A stretch of DNA of 6,772 nt from Myxococcota bacterium (GTDB lineage Bacteria; Myxococcota_A; Polyangia; HGW-17): NCBI GenBank assembly GCA_018821745.1, contig JAHJLU010000837.1, forward strand, positions 1-6,772, read 5' to 3'. The stretch's first letter is position 1. Every line of letters begins with the position of its first letter. This document shows positions 1-6,314 of the stretch, in pieces. The position numbers and the translations under genes are program-made. Under the pieces are notes generated by a model. It had not been told where the DNA came from. It searched no databases and saw only the letters and a list, made by a program, of their open reading frames with translations.

Positions 1-1309
1 ATTCTTCGAGTTTTGCGCTGAAATCGTCACGGGAAGCGGTCATTTCGGAGAGATTGGTCTCCAGACCGGCTTTGTTCTCTTCGAGGGAGGCGATGTTGCT
101 GTTTGCTTTGGCGAGGGCCTCCTTGAGCTCGACTATCCCCATCTCGTGTTCCAGAATCTTGGAATTGAGATCGGATACTGCCCGCTCCAGCTCATTCACT
201 TTTTTCTTTTTGGAGAGGACGGCCATCTCCTGCTCTTCCATCTCGCTCTTGAGATCGTTCACCTGCCGCTCTTTATTATTGATGGTCTCTCTGAGCTTCA
301 GGAACTCCTTCTCCTTGGAGAATGTTGAGCCCCCAGTGGAGCTCTTTGCTTCGTTGAGTTCACGTTTGAGCCGATCAACCTCGGCCTTTGCTGCGTCCAG
401 TTCTTCCCTCAGGGATCCTTCGTCTTTGGACTCAGATTGGACGATGGAGTCCAGATCCAGAGAAGCTGAGAGTGAAGCGCCAAGGGATTCGGGCTCAGGC
501 TCGGGCTCGGGCTCGGGCTCAGGCTCGAGCTCGGGCTCAGGCTCGGGCTCGGGCTCGGGCTCAGGCTCGGGCTCGGGCTCAGGCTCGGGCTCAGGCTCGG
601 GTGCCGGCTCGGGGACAGGTGTGATATCGTCAATAATCTCCGGTTCCACCTCGGGAACAGGAGTGATCTCGTCGGGGATCTCCTGAACCGGCTCCATCTC
701 CATATCGAGACCATCTATTTCAACAACATCATCGGGAACAGCAACGACGGGCTGTTCGGTATTGGTGGCCTCCAAAGGGGCGCCAGTGGGACTTTCTTCA
801 CCGAAGGCATCACTGAAGATTGAATCAAAAGCTGCCGATGTTTCGCGATCGATCTCGATATCCTCGCGCTCCATATCTTCAACAACTTCCTCGAAATTAT
901 TAAAATCACCGTCAAAAATTCCGCCAGACTCTTTCTTGGTCATCATGGCGGTAAATTCGGCTTCAAATGTTGGCATATCAAAGGGTTTGCGCAGGTATGC
1001 GTCGGCGCTGTGCTTCAAGCGGGAGTGCTGCTTGAATGTCTCAGCTGTAGCTTTCCCCGATGTAATCATTACGGGTATTTCCGCAAGCTTGTTGTTTTTC
1101 TTAATCTTATTGCAGACCGCATAGCCGCTCATTTTATCAACTTCGGCACACAAAATGATAGCGGTGGGCTCCATATCTTTGGCCGTCTGAAGCCCTGCTG
1201 CACCATCGTCTTTAATGGTAACCTCGTACCCCATATTGCCAAGCGTCTGCTCAATCTCAGCAGCCAAAGAACCAACGCTTTCAATAACTAACACATTACC
1301 TTTTGACAT
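1..1309 (-). CDS. FrzS/AglZ-like pseudo-receiver coiled-coil protein (C-terminus beyond window)
   Basis: The frame is open from an ATG at 1309 to the left edge, 436 codons, so the C-terminus is missing. Residues 1-125 resemble a CheY-type receiver (N-terminus MSKGNVLVIES; QHSRLKHSADAYLRKPF near 94-110). The acidic pair is reduced to E10-S11, and the phospho-acceptor Asp position in IILCAEVDKMSGY is Cys54. K108 of the KP motif is kept. This is therefore a pseudo-receiver. Residues ~126-233 are an acidic linker, ~234-274 a Pro-Glu repeat, and ~300-436 a Lys/Glu/Leu-rich heptad-like coiled coil. The order matches Myxococcus FrzS and AglZ, cytoplasmic scaffolds of polarised gliding motility. FrzS itself has an atypical receiver. 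The segment 94-110 and the KPFDM end recall both proteins, so I give no symbol. Translation starts behind a perfect AGGAGG, and the gene has its own promoter. Motility or polarity function is inferred; no MglA GTPase gene is visible here. Confidence 0.85.
   Translation of the reverse strand, partial: MSKGNVLVIESVGSLAAEIEQTLGNMGYEVTIKDDGAAGLQTAKDMEPTAIILCAEVDKMSGYAVCNKIKKNNKLAEIPVMITSGKATAETFKQHSRLKHSADAYLRKPFDMPTFEAEFTAMMTKKESGGIFDGDFNNFEEVVEDMEREDIEIDRETSAAFDSIFSDAFGEESPTGAPLEATNTEQPVVAVPDDVVEIDGLDMEMEPVQEIPDEITPVPEVEPEIIDDITPVPEPAPEPEPEPEPEPEPEPEPEPEPEPELEPEPEPEPEPEPESLGASLSASLDLDSIVQSESKDEGSLREELDAAKAEVDRLKRELNEAKSSTGGSTFSKEKEFLKLRETINNKERQVNDLKSEMEEQEMAVLSKKKKVNELERAVSDLNSKILEHEMGIVELKEALAKANSNIASLEENKAGLETNLSEMTASRDDFSAKLEE
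492..611 (-). repeat. Hexanucleotide tandem repeat encoding a Pro-Glu tract
   Basis: On the plus strand 18 hexamers of the form GGCTCG or GGCTCA run without interruption from 492 to 599. One unit is altered to AGCTCG (528-533). A divergent unit (600-605) and one more GGCTCG (606-611) follow. On the coding strand they read as alternating Pro (CCC or CCT) and Glu (always GAG). The altered unit gives a single Leu, and Ala-Pro stands at the N-terminal end. Each unit is two codons, so gain or loss of units keeps frame and only changes linker length. The tract separates the acidic linker from the coiled coil. Confidence 0.95.
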
Positions 1310-1314
1310 ATATG

Positions 1315-1320
1315 CCTCCT
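1315..1320 (-). promoter_or_regulatory. Shine-Dalgarno site of the pseudo-receiver gene
   Basis: The minus strand reads AGGAGG, a perfect Shine-Dalgarno sequence, five nucleotides before the ATG at 1309. This fixes the start and predicts strong translation. Confidence 0.9.
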
Positions 1321-1378
1321 CAAGGGTGAGCCGGTTTCCAAACACGAGCGGTCTGGCTATACAGTTTTGGTCCTTACA

Positions 1379-1408
1379 AGCATATCTTTTTAGACTCCCC
1401 CGTGTCAA
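1379..1408 (-). promoter_or_regulatory. Sigma70-type promoter of the pseudo-receiver gene
   Basis: On the minus strand, TTGACA (1403-1408) is a perfect -35 hexamer. It is followed after 18 nt by TATGCT (1379-1384), which keeps the first three bases and the last T of the -10 consensus. Transcription would begin near 1371, giving a leader of about 60 nt before the ATG at 1309. The promoter lies in the 186-nt gap between the 131-codon gene and this gene, so the scaffold can be expressed apart from the kinase unit. Confidence 0.65.
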
Positions 1409-1410
1409 TG

Positions 1411-1424
1411 GATCATTCATGATC
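1411..1424. promoter_or_regulatory. Inverted repeat beside the -35 box, possible operator
   Basis: GATCAT-TC-ATGATC has 6-bp arms and a 2-bp centre, and ends two bases upstream of the -35 hexamer at 1403-1408. A position just upstream of -35 fits an activator or repressor site better than a terminator: the arms are short and no T run follows. The binding protein is unknown and the function is inferred from position only. Confidence 0.35.
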
Positions 1425-1495
1425 AATCTGAATTATCAGTGCATTTTCAAGGGTCGGATCCCTGTGGAAGGGGTTAAACTAAAAGTGGGAAGATC

Positions 1496-1891
1496 TCATC
1501 GGGGGAACGTGGCAGATGAATTTCCCGCGGGATGCCAAATTACCTTTACCATTTCAGAGGGAACCGAAAACGGGAGGGACTGGGCACGATAATTCCCACA
1601 GCCCAGAAGTTGAAATTGGGCGGTGTATTTTCCCGACAGAAGTTTTACGCGGTGGCGGAGGATCTTTTTTACGATCCGGTACTCCCCGTGCCAAACACTC
1701 TTGTTGTGCCTGTCGGTGACAATCCCTGAAATACGGCAATTTTGTAAATCACCGCCCCCATGGATCCGGTGGCGGAAAAGAGTGGTCTCCCTCTTTTGCT
1801 CTCCCGTGTAGTTTCGCCACACGATAAGCGCACCCACTATAAGGACCAGAAACGCTAAATGTTTTCGGTATCGTTTGAAAAACGCGGCCAC
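1496..1891 (-). CDS. Small single-pass membrane protein, function unknown
   Basis: The product is 131 residues. A basic N-terminus (KRYRKH) precedes one hydrophobic segment at about residues 12-25 (LAFLVLIVGALIVW), which suggests an N-in signal anchor with the remaining ~100 residues in the periplasm. That part alternates short hydrophobic and polar stretches, as in a small beta-rich domain, and has two cysteines (C52, C98) that could form a disulfide. The start is GTG, three nucleotides after the kinase TAG, with only a weak purine-rich stretch (AAAGCGGCGA) upstream. Translation is therefore probably coupled to the kinase. I do not recognise the family. A carboxypeptidase-regulatory-like beta sandwich is a loose possibility, suggested only by the GKYTAQF...LPF pattern. 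Spacing, coding strand and sensible membrane topology argue that it is real. Confidence 0.6.
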   Translation of the reverse strand: MAAFFKRYRKHLAFLVLIVGALIVWRNYTGEQKRETTLFRHRIHGGGDLQNCRISGIVTDRHNKSVWHGEYRIVKKILRHRVKLLSGKYTAQFQLLGCGNYRAQSLPFSVPSEMVKVIWHPAGNSSATFPR

Positions 1892-1894
1892 TGA

Positions 1895-3916
1895 CTATCG
1901 CCGCTTTTTCGGGTCTGCAGGAGATTGCTGATCATAGGTGTACCACTGGCCGTCTTCACCGTAGTACCCCTGCGGCTGCTCATACCCTTGCTGCTGACCG
2001 TACCCCTGCTGCTGATTTTGCTGCTGCTGGTATACCTGCTGCTGGCCATTGGGCTGTTGTTGCTGATGATACCCCTGCTGCTGACCATTGGGCCGCTGTT
2101 GCTGCTGATAGCCCTGCTGCTGGTCGTAGGTGTACCACTGGCCATCTTCGCCATAATAACCCTGGGGCTGCTGCTGTTGCTGCTGATCGTAGGTGTACCA
2201 CTGGCCGTCTTCACCGTAGTAACCCTGTTGCTGCTGACCGTACCCCTGCTGCTGATCGTAGGTGTACCACTGGCCATCTTCCCCATAGTACCCCTGCGGC
2301 TGCTGGGATTTGTCGATAGCACTGGAATCCCAGGTCGCGCTGCGGTCATAGTAGTTCTGGTTCTGCTGCGCATAGGGATCGTTGTAGGCGTAAGGGTCCT
2401 TTTTATTTACAGCGCTGTAATCATAGGCGTTTGATGTAAAACGCTGATTGGGATCGTACTCGGCTTCATCGAACTGGGAGTTGTATTGGCCATAGCCCTC
2501 CTGGCTCTGATAGGCGTCCCATGATTCTCCCAGCAGCTCGCTCTCTCCCTCGTCGAAGACAACTTTCGACTCATTGGTTCCAGGCCTGGAGGGGTTCCCC
2601 AAGCTGTCAACGTATGAGGGGTCAAGGGATCCCGAAACCTCAAGACGTGGCACCGACTGCTCGCGGGAAAAGTCTCTGTCGGGCTGACGAAGCGCATGAG
2701 ACACAGAGACTGTTCGTTTCTCATTGCTGACTTTTCGGTTGGTGGTCTTGTTGGGAGTGTAGACTTCTGTGCTGTCCACAACAGAAGGTTCATCCACCAT
2801 CAGCAGATCGTCATCGTCGATCAACTCTTCGATGTCATCGACATCGAGAAGCTCGGAGACATCTTCCTCGACCAGCGAGGAGGTGGATGCGCTCCCACTC
2901 TCGTAAATGGAGGGGTACTTATTGAAATCGGCTTCGGTAATGTCCTGAAATTTACGGGTCAGATCCCAGCTTGCCCTGGCCTCTTCCTTGAAATTATCGA
3001 GGATAAAATCCTGGAGCTTGCTGGTATTCCACAGTTCCCCCAACTGAAAGGCGACACGATTGAGATCACTACCAAACTCTTCGGCATTAAAGTAGCGTTC
3101 ATCACGCTCGTAGGCCAGCGCCTTGTTCACGACCTTGGCCAATTCAGGCGGAATATCTTTGCGGACATCGAGGATGTCGGGGTAGTCGGCGTTGATGATA
3201 CGGCGCAGGTTGTCCATATCGTTTGCTTCATTGAAGAGCAGACGACCTGCGACCAGCTCCCACAGGCACACTCCCAGGGAAAAAATATCGGACCGGTTGT
3301 CAATCTCTTTTCCCTGCAGCTGCTCCGGGGTCATATAGCCGAATTTGCCCTTTACGATACCCGCCTGGGTTTTGGTTGCCCGCTGGGTCGCCTTGGCGAT
3401 ACCAAAGTCTATGAGCTTTACCGCTCCCTCGAAGGAGATGAGAATGTTCGCGGGAGTCACATCCCTGTGGACGATATTGAGCGGTTTTCCGCTCCGATCC
3501 TTCATATAATGGGCGTAATCGAGGCCATCACAGACCTTGGCGATCATGTGCATGGCGGCGCCCAGGGGCAACTGCTCGCCCCTGCCCCAAAGGTTCCGGG
3601 AGATGTGCTTCATGTCGACGCCGGAGATAAACTCCATGACCTGATAAAAGTCGTCGGAGATGCGGCCAAACTCATAAACCTGGCAGATGTTGGCGTGCTG
3701 CAGGCGGGCGACTATTTTTGCCTCGTCAATGAACATGGTGACGAAGTTGTCGTCTTCACTGATGTGGGGTATAATTTTTTTGATCTCAACGTTCTTCTGA
3801 AAACCTTCTACACCGAAGCTTCGGGCAAGAAACACTTCCGCCATGCCCCCCGTACTGATGTGGTCGAGGAGAAGGTATTTGCCAAACCTAAGGGGATAAT
3901 TGCGTTTCCTTGCTAT
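1895..3916 (-). CDS. Soluble Ser/Thr protein kinase with Gln/Tyr-rich repeat tail; start codon uncertain
   Basis: Positions below count from AUA 3916 as residue 1 (673 residues). The catalytic domain covers ~10-290: glycine loop STGGMAEVF, ATP-binding Lys46 in VEIK, Glu65 in DEAKI, catalytic HRD 150-152 in HRDVTPAN, DFG 170-172, and TPE (APE equivalent) near 196-198. All catalytic residues are present, so it should be active. Residues ~340-380 are very acidic. Residues ~469-673 are rich in Gln, Tyr, Gly and Asn, with four copies of GYYGEDGQWYTYD, ending KKRR. No membrane segment is seen, unlike many bacterial kinases of this group, so it is cytoplasmic. The first ATG (3844) falls inside the glycine loop. 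The in-frame sequence upstream (…RNYPLRFGKYLLLDHISTGG) is typical kinase N-terminus, open back to TGA at 3941-3943, yet has no ATG, GTG or TTG. AUA at 3916, seven bases after a TTAGG, is my choice. The AUA start is inference; the kinase call is secure. Confidence 0.93.
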   Translation of the reverse strand: MARKRNYPLRFGKYLLLDHISTGGMAEVFLARSFGVEGFQKNVEIKKIIPHISEDDNFVTMFIDEAKIVARLQHANICQVYEFGRISDDFYQVMEFISGVDMKHISRNLWGRGEQLPLGAAMHMIAKVCDGLDYAHYMKDRSGKPLNIVHRDVTPANILISFEGAVKLIDFGIAKATQRATKTQAGIVKGKFGYMTPEQLQGKEIDNRSDIFSLGVCLWELVAGRLLFNEANDMDNLRRIINADYPDILDVRKDIPPELAKVVNKALAYERDERYFNAEEFGSDLNRVAFQLGELWNTSKLQDFILDNFKEEARASWDLTRKFQDITEADFNKYPSIYESGSASTSSLVEEDVSELLDVDDIEELIDDDDLLMVDEPSVVDSTEVYTPNKTTNRKVSNEKRTVSVSHALRQPDRDFSREQSVPRLEVSGSLDPSYVDSLGNPSRPGTNESKVVFDEGESELLGESWDAYQSQEGYGQYNSQFDEAEYDPNQRFTSNAYDYSAVNKKDPYAYNDPYAQQNQNYYDRSATWDSSAIDKSQQPQGYYGEDGQWYTYDQQQGYGQQQQGYYGEDGQWYTYDQQQQQQPQGYYGEDGQWYTYDQQQGYQQQQRPNGQQQGYHQQQQPNGQQQVYQQQQNQQQGYGQQQGYEQPQGYYGEDGQWYTYDQQSPADPKKRR
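1931..2293 (-). repeat. Four coding repeats of GYYGEDGQWYTYD in the kinase tail
   Basis: Four 39-nt units encode the identical 13-residue peptide at 2255-2293, 2186-2224, 2123-2161 and 1931-1969 (N- to C-terminal order). The DNA copies differ at synonymous third positions (GGG, GGT or GGC for Gly; TAC or TAT for Tyr; GAC or GAT for Asp), so peptide conservation exceeds DNA conservation. The gaps are filled with Gln runs, GYGQQQ and a PNGQQQ pair, encoded by CAG/CAA and read as CTG/TTG on the plus strand. Gap lengths vary, the longest lying between the last two copies. The core GQWYTYD recalls the aromatic GxWYY core of cell-wall-binding repeats, but the protein is not secreted and I treat the likeness as convergence. 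Confidence 0.95.
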
Positions 3917-4062
3917 AACCGAACCTAATCTGTCCCGGGATCAAACCCTTATGCGGAGCGTGATTCCAGAATACGCCCTTTCGTTTTGCGTAATTATACT
4001 GGATAATTTGATTTGAGAAACATTTAAAGTTAAACTTTTTGAAACTTTTATGATTTTCAGGA
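3917..4062. other. AT-rich intergenic region before the kinase
   Basis: This gap separates the membrane protein stop from the kinase. It holds the TATAAT box and an AT-only-stem palindrome AAAGTT-A-AACTTT near 4026-4038. That palindrome is too weak and lacks the GC-rich stem of an intrinsic terminator. Open frames across the gap have unconvincing compositions and I read them as chance. I see no tRNA or known riboswitch. Confidence 0.6.
3993..3998 (-). promoter_or_regulatory. Probable -10 box of the kinase gene
   Basis: The minus strand reads a perfect TATAAT at 3993-3998, in the AT-rich gap between the membrane protein stop (4063) and the kinase. No good -35 is seen at 16-18 nt upstream (the best hexamers are GTTTCT or TTTCTC), so the promoter may depend on an activator or only on its -10. 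A start near 3986 would give a leader of about 70 nt to AUA 3916. Confidence 0.45.
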
Positions 4063-6075
4063 CTAAGGCGTCGCCGGAGGCTTGGCAAGGCCTGCTCCGG
4101 GACACACACGCAACAGATCTTTGGTTAATAGACCCTTTGTACGATAATAAATCACCCACCCCACGGTCACCGGATCGCTTCCGTCATCGGCCAGGGAGAA
4201 AATATCCCGGTCCATATTCAGCGCCTTGAGCAGCTTGAGAACGGCCAGGTTTTTCGTCCACTCGGGGAGCGCTCCCCCAGTGGTGAGTGCCCTGAGCAAA
4301 TCCACCCGCCTGTCCACCTGGGGATGAATCCGGGAACCTTTTTTATAGGCTGTCAATTTGCGCTTCTCGGTTTCGGAGAGCCAGCCTTTGCACAGCAACT
4401 GATCGAGCTTCTCGATCTGCTCCTGGACCGTTCTCTTTGGTGCCAGCCAGGAGAGGGGTACAATCCGATCTCCCATAGAGCGCAAGATTCTGGACCGAAG
4501 GCCGGGGAGGACCCCTTCAACCATTTTCCCGCGGTGAATCCTGAAAGGTTTGCCGTTGACCACCCACTGAATCCCGCGAGGTCTCGGAGGAAAACTCCTG
4601 CCTCCAACGTCAAACCCTTTTCGTCCAAGGCCAAACAGGGAGGGAAGCACCGCGGAGAGAGGAATATAGTGGGTATAGTGTTTTGTCTTTTCAGGACCAA
4701 CCAGCTGGATTGTCCCCAGGGGCATACCCTCGGTCAGAGTCCCATCCCATTGAACGTAGAGCAGCCACACCCTGCCCTTTTCTTTTGCTATCAGGGACTC
4801 AATCGTGTGCATTTTTTTTGCCGCCAAATCACTCCTTGCATGGATCCAACCGATGAAGGGCGATCGGATATCGGCAAAGGAGGCCACCAGTTGATCCAGC
4901 TTGTCATCGGTGGTCAGCAGGTAGGGGACGGAAGGGGGAAATCCCAGGGAGGGCAGCTCCCGAAAATAGGGAATGGGCTCATACTGTCCGCTGAAATTGA
5001 AGGATCCCCATTTAACCCCTTTTTTGGATAAGCGGCTTATGAACGAGGGCCCGCTCACCGGGAGATGGGGTGCGAGATAATGCCGTATCCCGTAATTTTT
5101 TCCCGTGAACAGGGAGGCGAGCACCAGCGCCTCGTTTTGGGATGGAAGCACCACCCGATCGTTTTTCCAGGCTTTCTTCAGGTGTGCCGGAGGGCCTCCC
5201 GCCTGTGTGATGACAATGAGTGATGTGGACGCAGGGATCCGGAACCGTGCTCCCGAATATGCGGCATGGGTCTCTGATGGGCCGGGAGCCTGTTTGACAG
5301 GTTTCTCAGAAACCATTGCCGCCGCGATGGGGGCCAACGCCAGGACAGAGGGGTTGTGCCCCTCCTCAATAGTATGCTTCCCAAGGGATCCGAGCACCAC
5401 CGCCAGAACCAGAAGTCCCACGATGGGAGTGGGGGTCGCAAGAATGGCAAGCCCTCTGCCCTTTTTGGACTGTGAGCGCCTCCTGAACCGAATGGAGAGA
5501 AACAAAAGAAGCGATCCGGCAATAGCGAAAAAAAGCGCCATAATTTCCCAATAAAAAGGGCGTCTCAGAAGCCGCATCCCTGCTACCGAGCAGGCGGTGG
5601 AAACAGCGCCCAGAACAACCGACACGAACAGATTAAAGAGAGACGAGGTATACCCCGAGTAGATCCGCCCATAGACATGCACCACAGGACGGGCCACAAC
5701 AAACGCGAGCATAAGGGTCCCCCCCAGGATCACGGCCTTGTGGGGTAAATTAAGCGGGATCTGCGACGACGGATACACCATAACCAGAGCCATCACACTG
5801 AAGGCGAACCATTGCCAAAGGTTCCGCCGGTGTTTTTCACCTTGAACGATCCGGGAGACAAGAGCCGCCCACCCCCCTACCACAAGGCCAAGGACACCGC
5901 CTCCCAAAATGCCGAAGGTGATGTGGAGCGCAGCCACACCGAGGTAGAGGCGCGGTTTCCCGCCGTGGGAGATGACCTGCACCACCTCGGGAAGTGCCAG
6001 CCACAAACCGGCAAACAGCCCCAGGGACAATCCTCCTGTCAGATTTCGTCGAATGGGTTGGCGGTTGTCTTCCAT
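4063..6075 (-). CDS. Polytopic membrane protein with degenerate sulfatase-like domain
   Basis: The product is 670 residues. About seven hydrophobic segments lie at ~13-35, 44-73, 86-102, 113-132, 144-166, 174-195 and 209-231. A soluble, probably periplasmic domain follows from ~275. Its order of motifs mimics the sulfatase / alkaline-phosphatase fold. STSLIVITQAGG (283-294) sits where active enzymes have a strand ending in metal-binding Asp. ASLFTGKNYGIRHY (320-333) matches the SLLTG-x-HG block, and a VWLLYVQWDG strand (436-445) matches the strand before the DHG metal site. The key residues are not those of an active enzyme: Gln291 replaces the Asp, Glu315 stands at the nucleophile position, and only Asp444 of the second site survives, without His. 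I infer a non-catalytic pseudo-enzyme. The C-terminal ~170 residues are basic and alpha-helical with no family I recognise. ATG 6075 has GAGG four bases upstream, 29 nt after the preceding stop. Membrane topology is secure; the fold is moderate. Confidence 0.62.
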   Translation of the reverse strand: MEDNRQPIRRNLTGGLSLGLFAGLWLALPEVVQVISHGGKPRLYLGVAALHITFGILGGGVLGLVVGGWAALVSRIVQGEKHRRNLWQWFAFSVMALVMVYPSSQIPLNLPHKAVILGGTLMLAFVVARPVVHVYGRIYSGYTSSLFNLFVSVVLGAVSTACSVAGMRLLRRPFYWEIMALFFAIAGSLLLFLSIRFRRRSQSKKGRGLAILATPTPIVGLLVLAVVLGSLGKHTIEEGHNPSVLALAPIAAAMVSEKPVKQAPGPSETHAAYSGARFRIPASTSLIVITQAGGPPAHLKKAWKNDRVVLPSQNEALVLASLFTGKNYGIRHYLAPHLPVSGPSFISRLSKKGVKWGSFNFSGQYEPIPYFRELPSLGFPPSVPYLLTTDDKLDQLVASFADIRSPFIGWIHARSDLAAKKMHTIESLIAKEKGRVWLLYVQWDGTLTEGMPLGTIQLVGPEKTKHYTHYIPLSAVLPSLFGLGRKGFDVGGRSFPPRPRGIQWVVNGKPFRIHRGKMVEGVLPGLRSRILRSMGDRIVPLSWLAPKRTVQEQIEKLDQLLCKGWLSETEKRKLTAYKKGSRIHPQVDRRVDLLRALTTGGALPEWTKNLAVLKLLKALNMDRDIFSLADDGSDPVTVGWVIYYRTKGLLTKDLLRVCPGAGLAKPPATP

Positions 6076-6104
6076 GGCGCCTCAGCCGTGTTGTCCCTTT
6101 GCCT

Positions 6105-6314
6105 TCACCCTGTCGCCAGGTGATATCGTTCAAGGGGGGTGTTCCGGAGACCTTCCCGGGTCAGATCAGAGTTGAACAGTATGATTTCATCAGCGGTAAA
6201 GTCAACCCCTCCGGGCGGGTTAACTGATTTCAGGACGGTTTTTATTGTCACCCCCGACACTCTGCCCTGCCTGGGAGCCCGAGCCAGTGTTATGTGCGGA
6301 TGAAAAGATTTCAT
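6105..6314 (-). CDS. Half-length ThpR-like 2H phosphoesterase (C-terminal half only)
   Basis: The product is 69 residues. KSFHPHITLARAP carries one HxT motif (H7-I8-T9) in the setting of the second motif of ThpR, the RNA 2',3'-cyclic phosphodiesterase / tRNA ligase-like enzyme. The ending FTADEIILFNSDLT…TPLERYHL matches the usual ThpR C-terminus. Full ThpR is about 180 residues and needs two HxT motifs in one active site. Here the first half is absent: a TGA lies directly before the ATG at 6314, and the methyltransferase occupies the upstream DNA. The ATG overlaps the methyltransferase stop as ATGA, so it may be translated by coupling. It is either a decayed remnant after a deletion or a single-motif protein that works as a dimer. 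The similarity is clear; activity is doubtful. Confidence 0.7.
   Translation of the reverse strand: MKSFHPHITLARAPRQGRVSGVTIKTVLKSVNPPGGVDFTADEIILFNSDLTREGLRNTPLERYHLATG

Noticed and set aside
492..611. Tandem repeats as a CRISPR array
   Set aside because: Units are 6 bp, contiguous and in coding frame, without spacers.
54..686. Plus-strand open frame with a long Gly-Ser repeat
   Set aside because: It is the mirror of the Pro-Glu tract of the minus-strand scaffold gene; the minus frame has a receiver domain, perfect Shine-Dalgarno site and coiled coil.
1451..1466. AGGG-TCGGAT-CCCT as a terminator between the small membrane gene and the scaffold gene
   Set aside because: The stem is only four base pairs and no T run follows on either strand.
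1925..2434. Plus-strand open frame, very Leu/Ile/Val-rich, resembling a membrane protein
   Set aside because: It is the reverse complement of CAG/CAA-rich Gln-Tyr repeats; the hydrophobic look is a by-product of CTG repeats and there is no family similarity.
2696..3928. 410-codon plus-strand open frame
   Set aside because: It lies opposite the conserved kinase domain, whose catalytic motifs are all intact on the minus strand; the plus product has no recognisable motif.
3905..3998. Leader of the kinase as a cyclic-di-GMP riboswitch
   Set aside because: ACGCAAAACGAAAGGGCGT loosely recalls the conserved GEMM start, but the rest of the core does not align.
3888..4159. Short minus-strand frames between the membrane protein and the kinase
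   Set aside because: Both start inside the membrane protein gene, run through AT-rich spacer and have no convincing ribosome site or domain.
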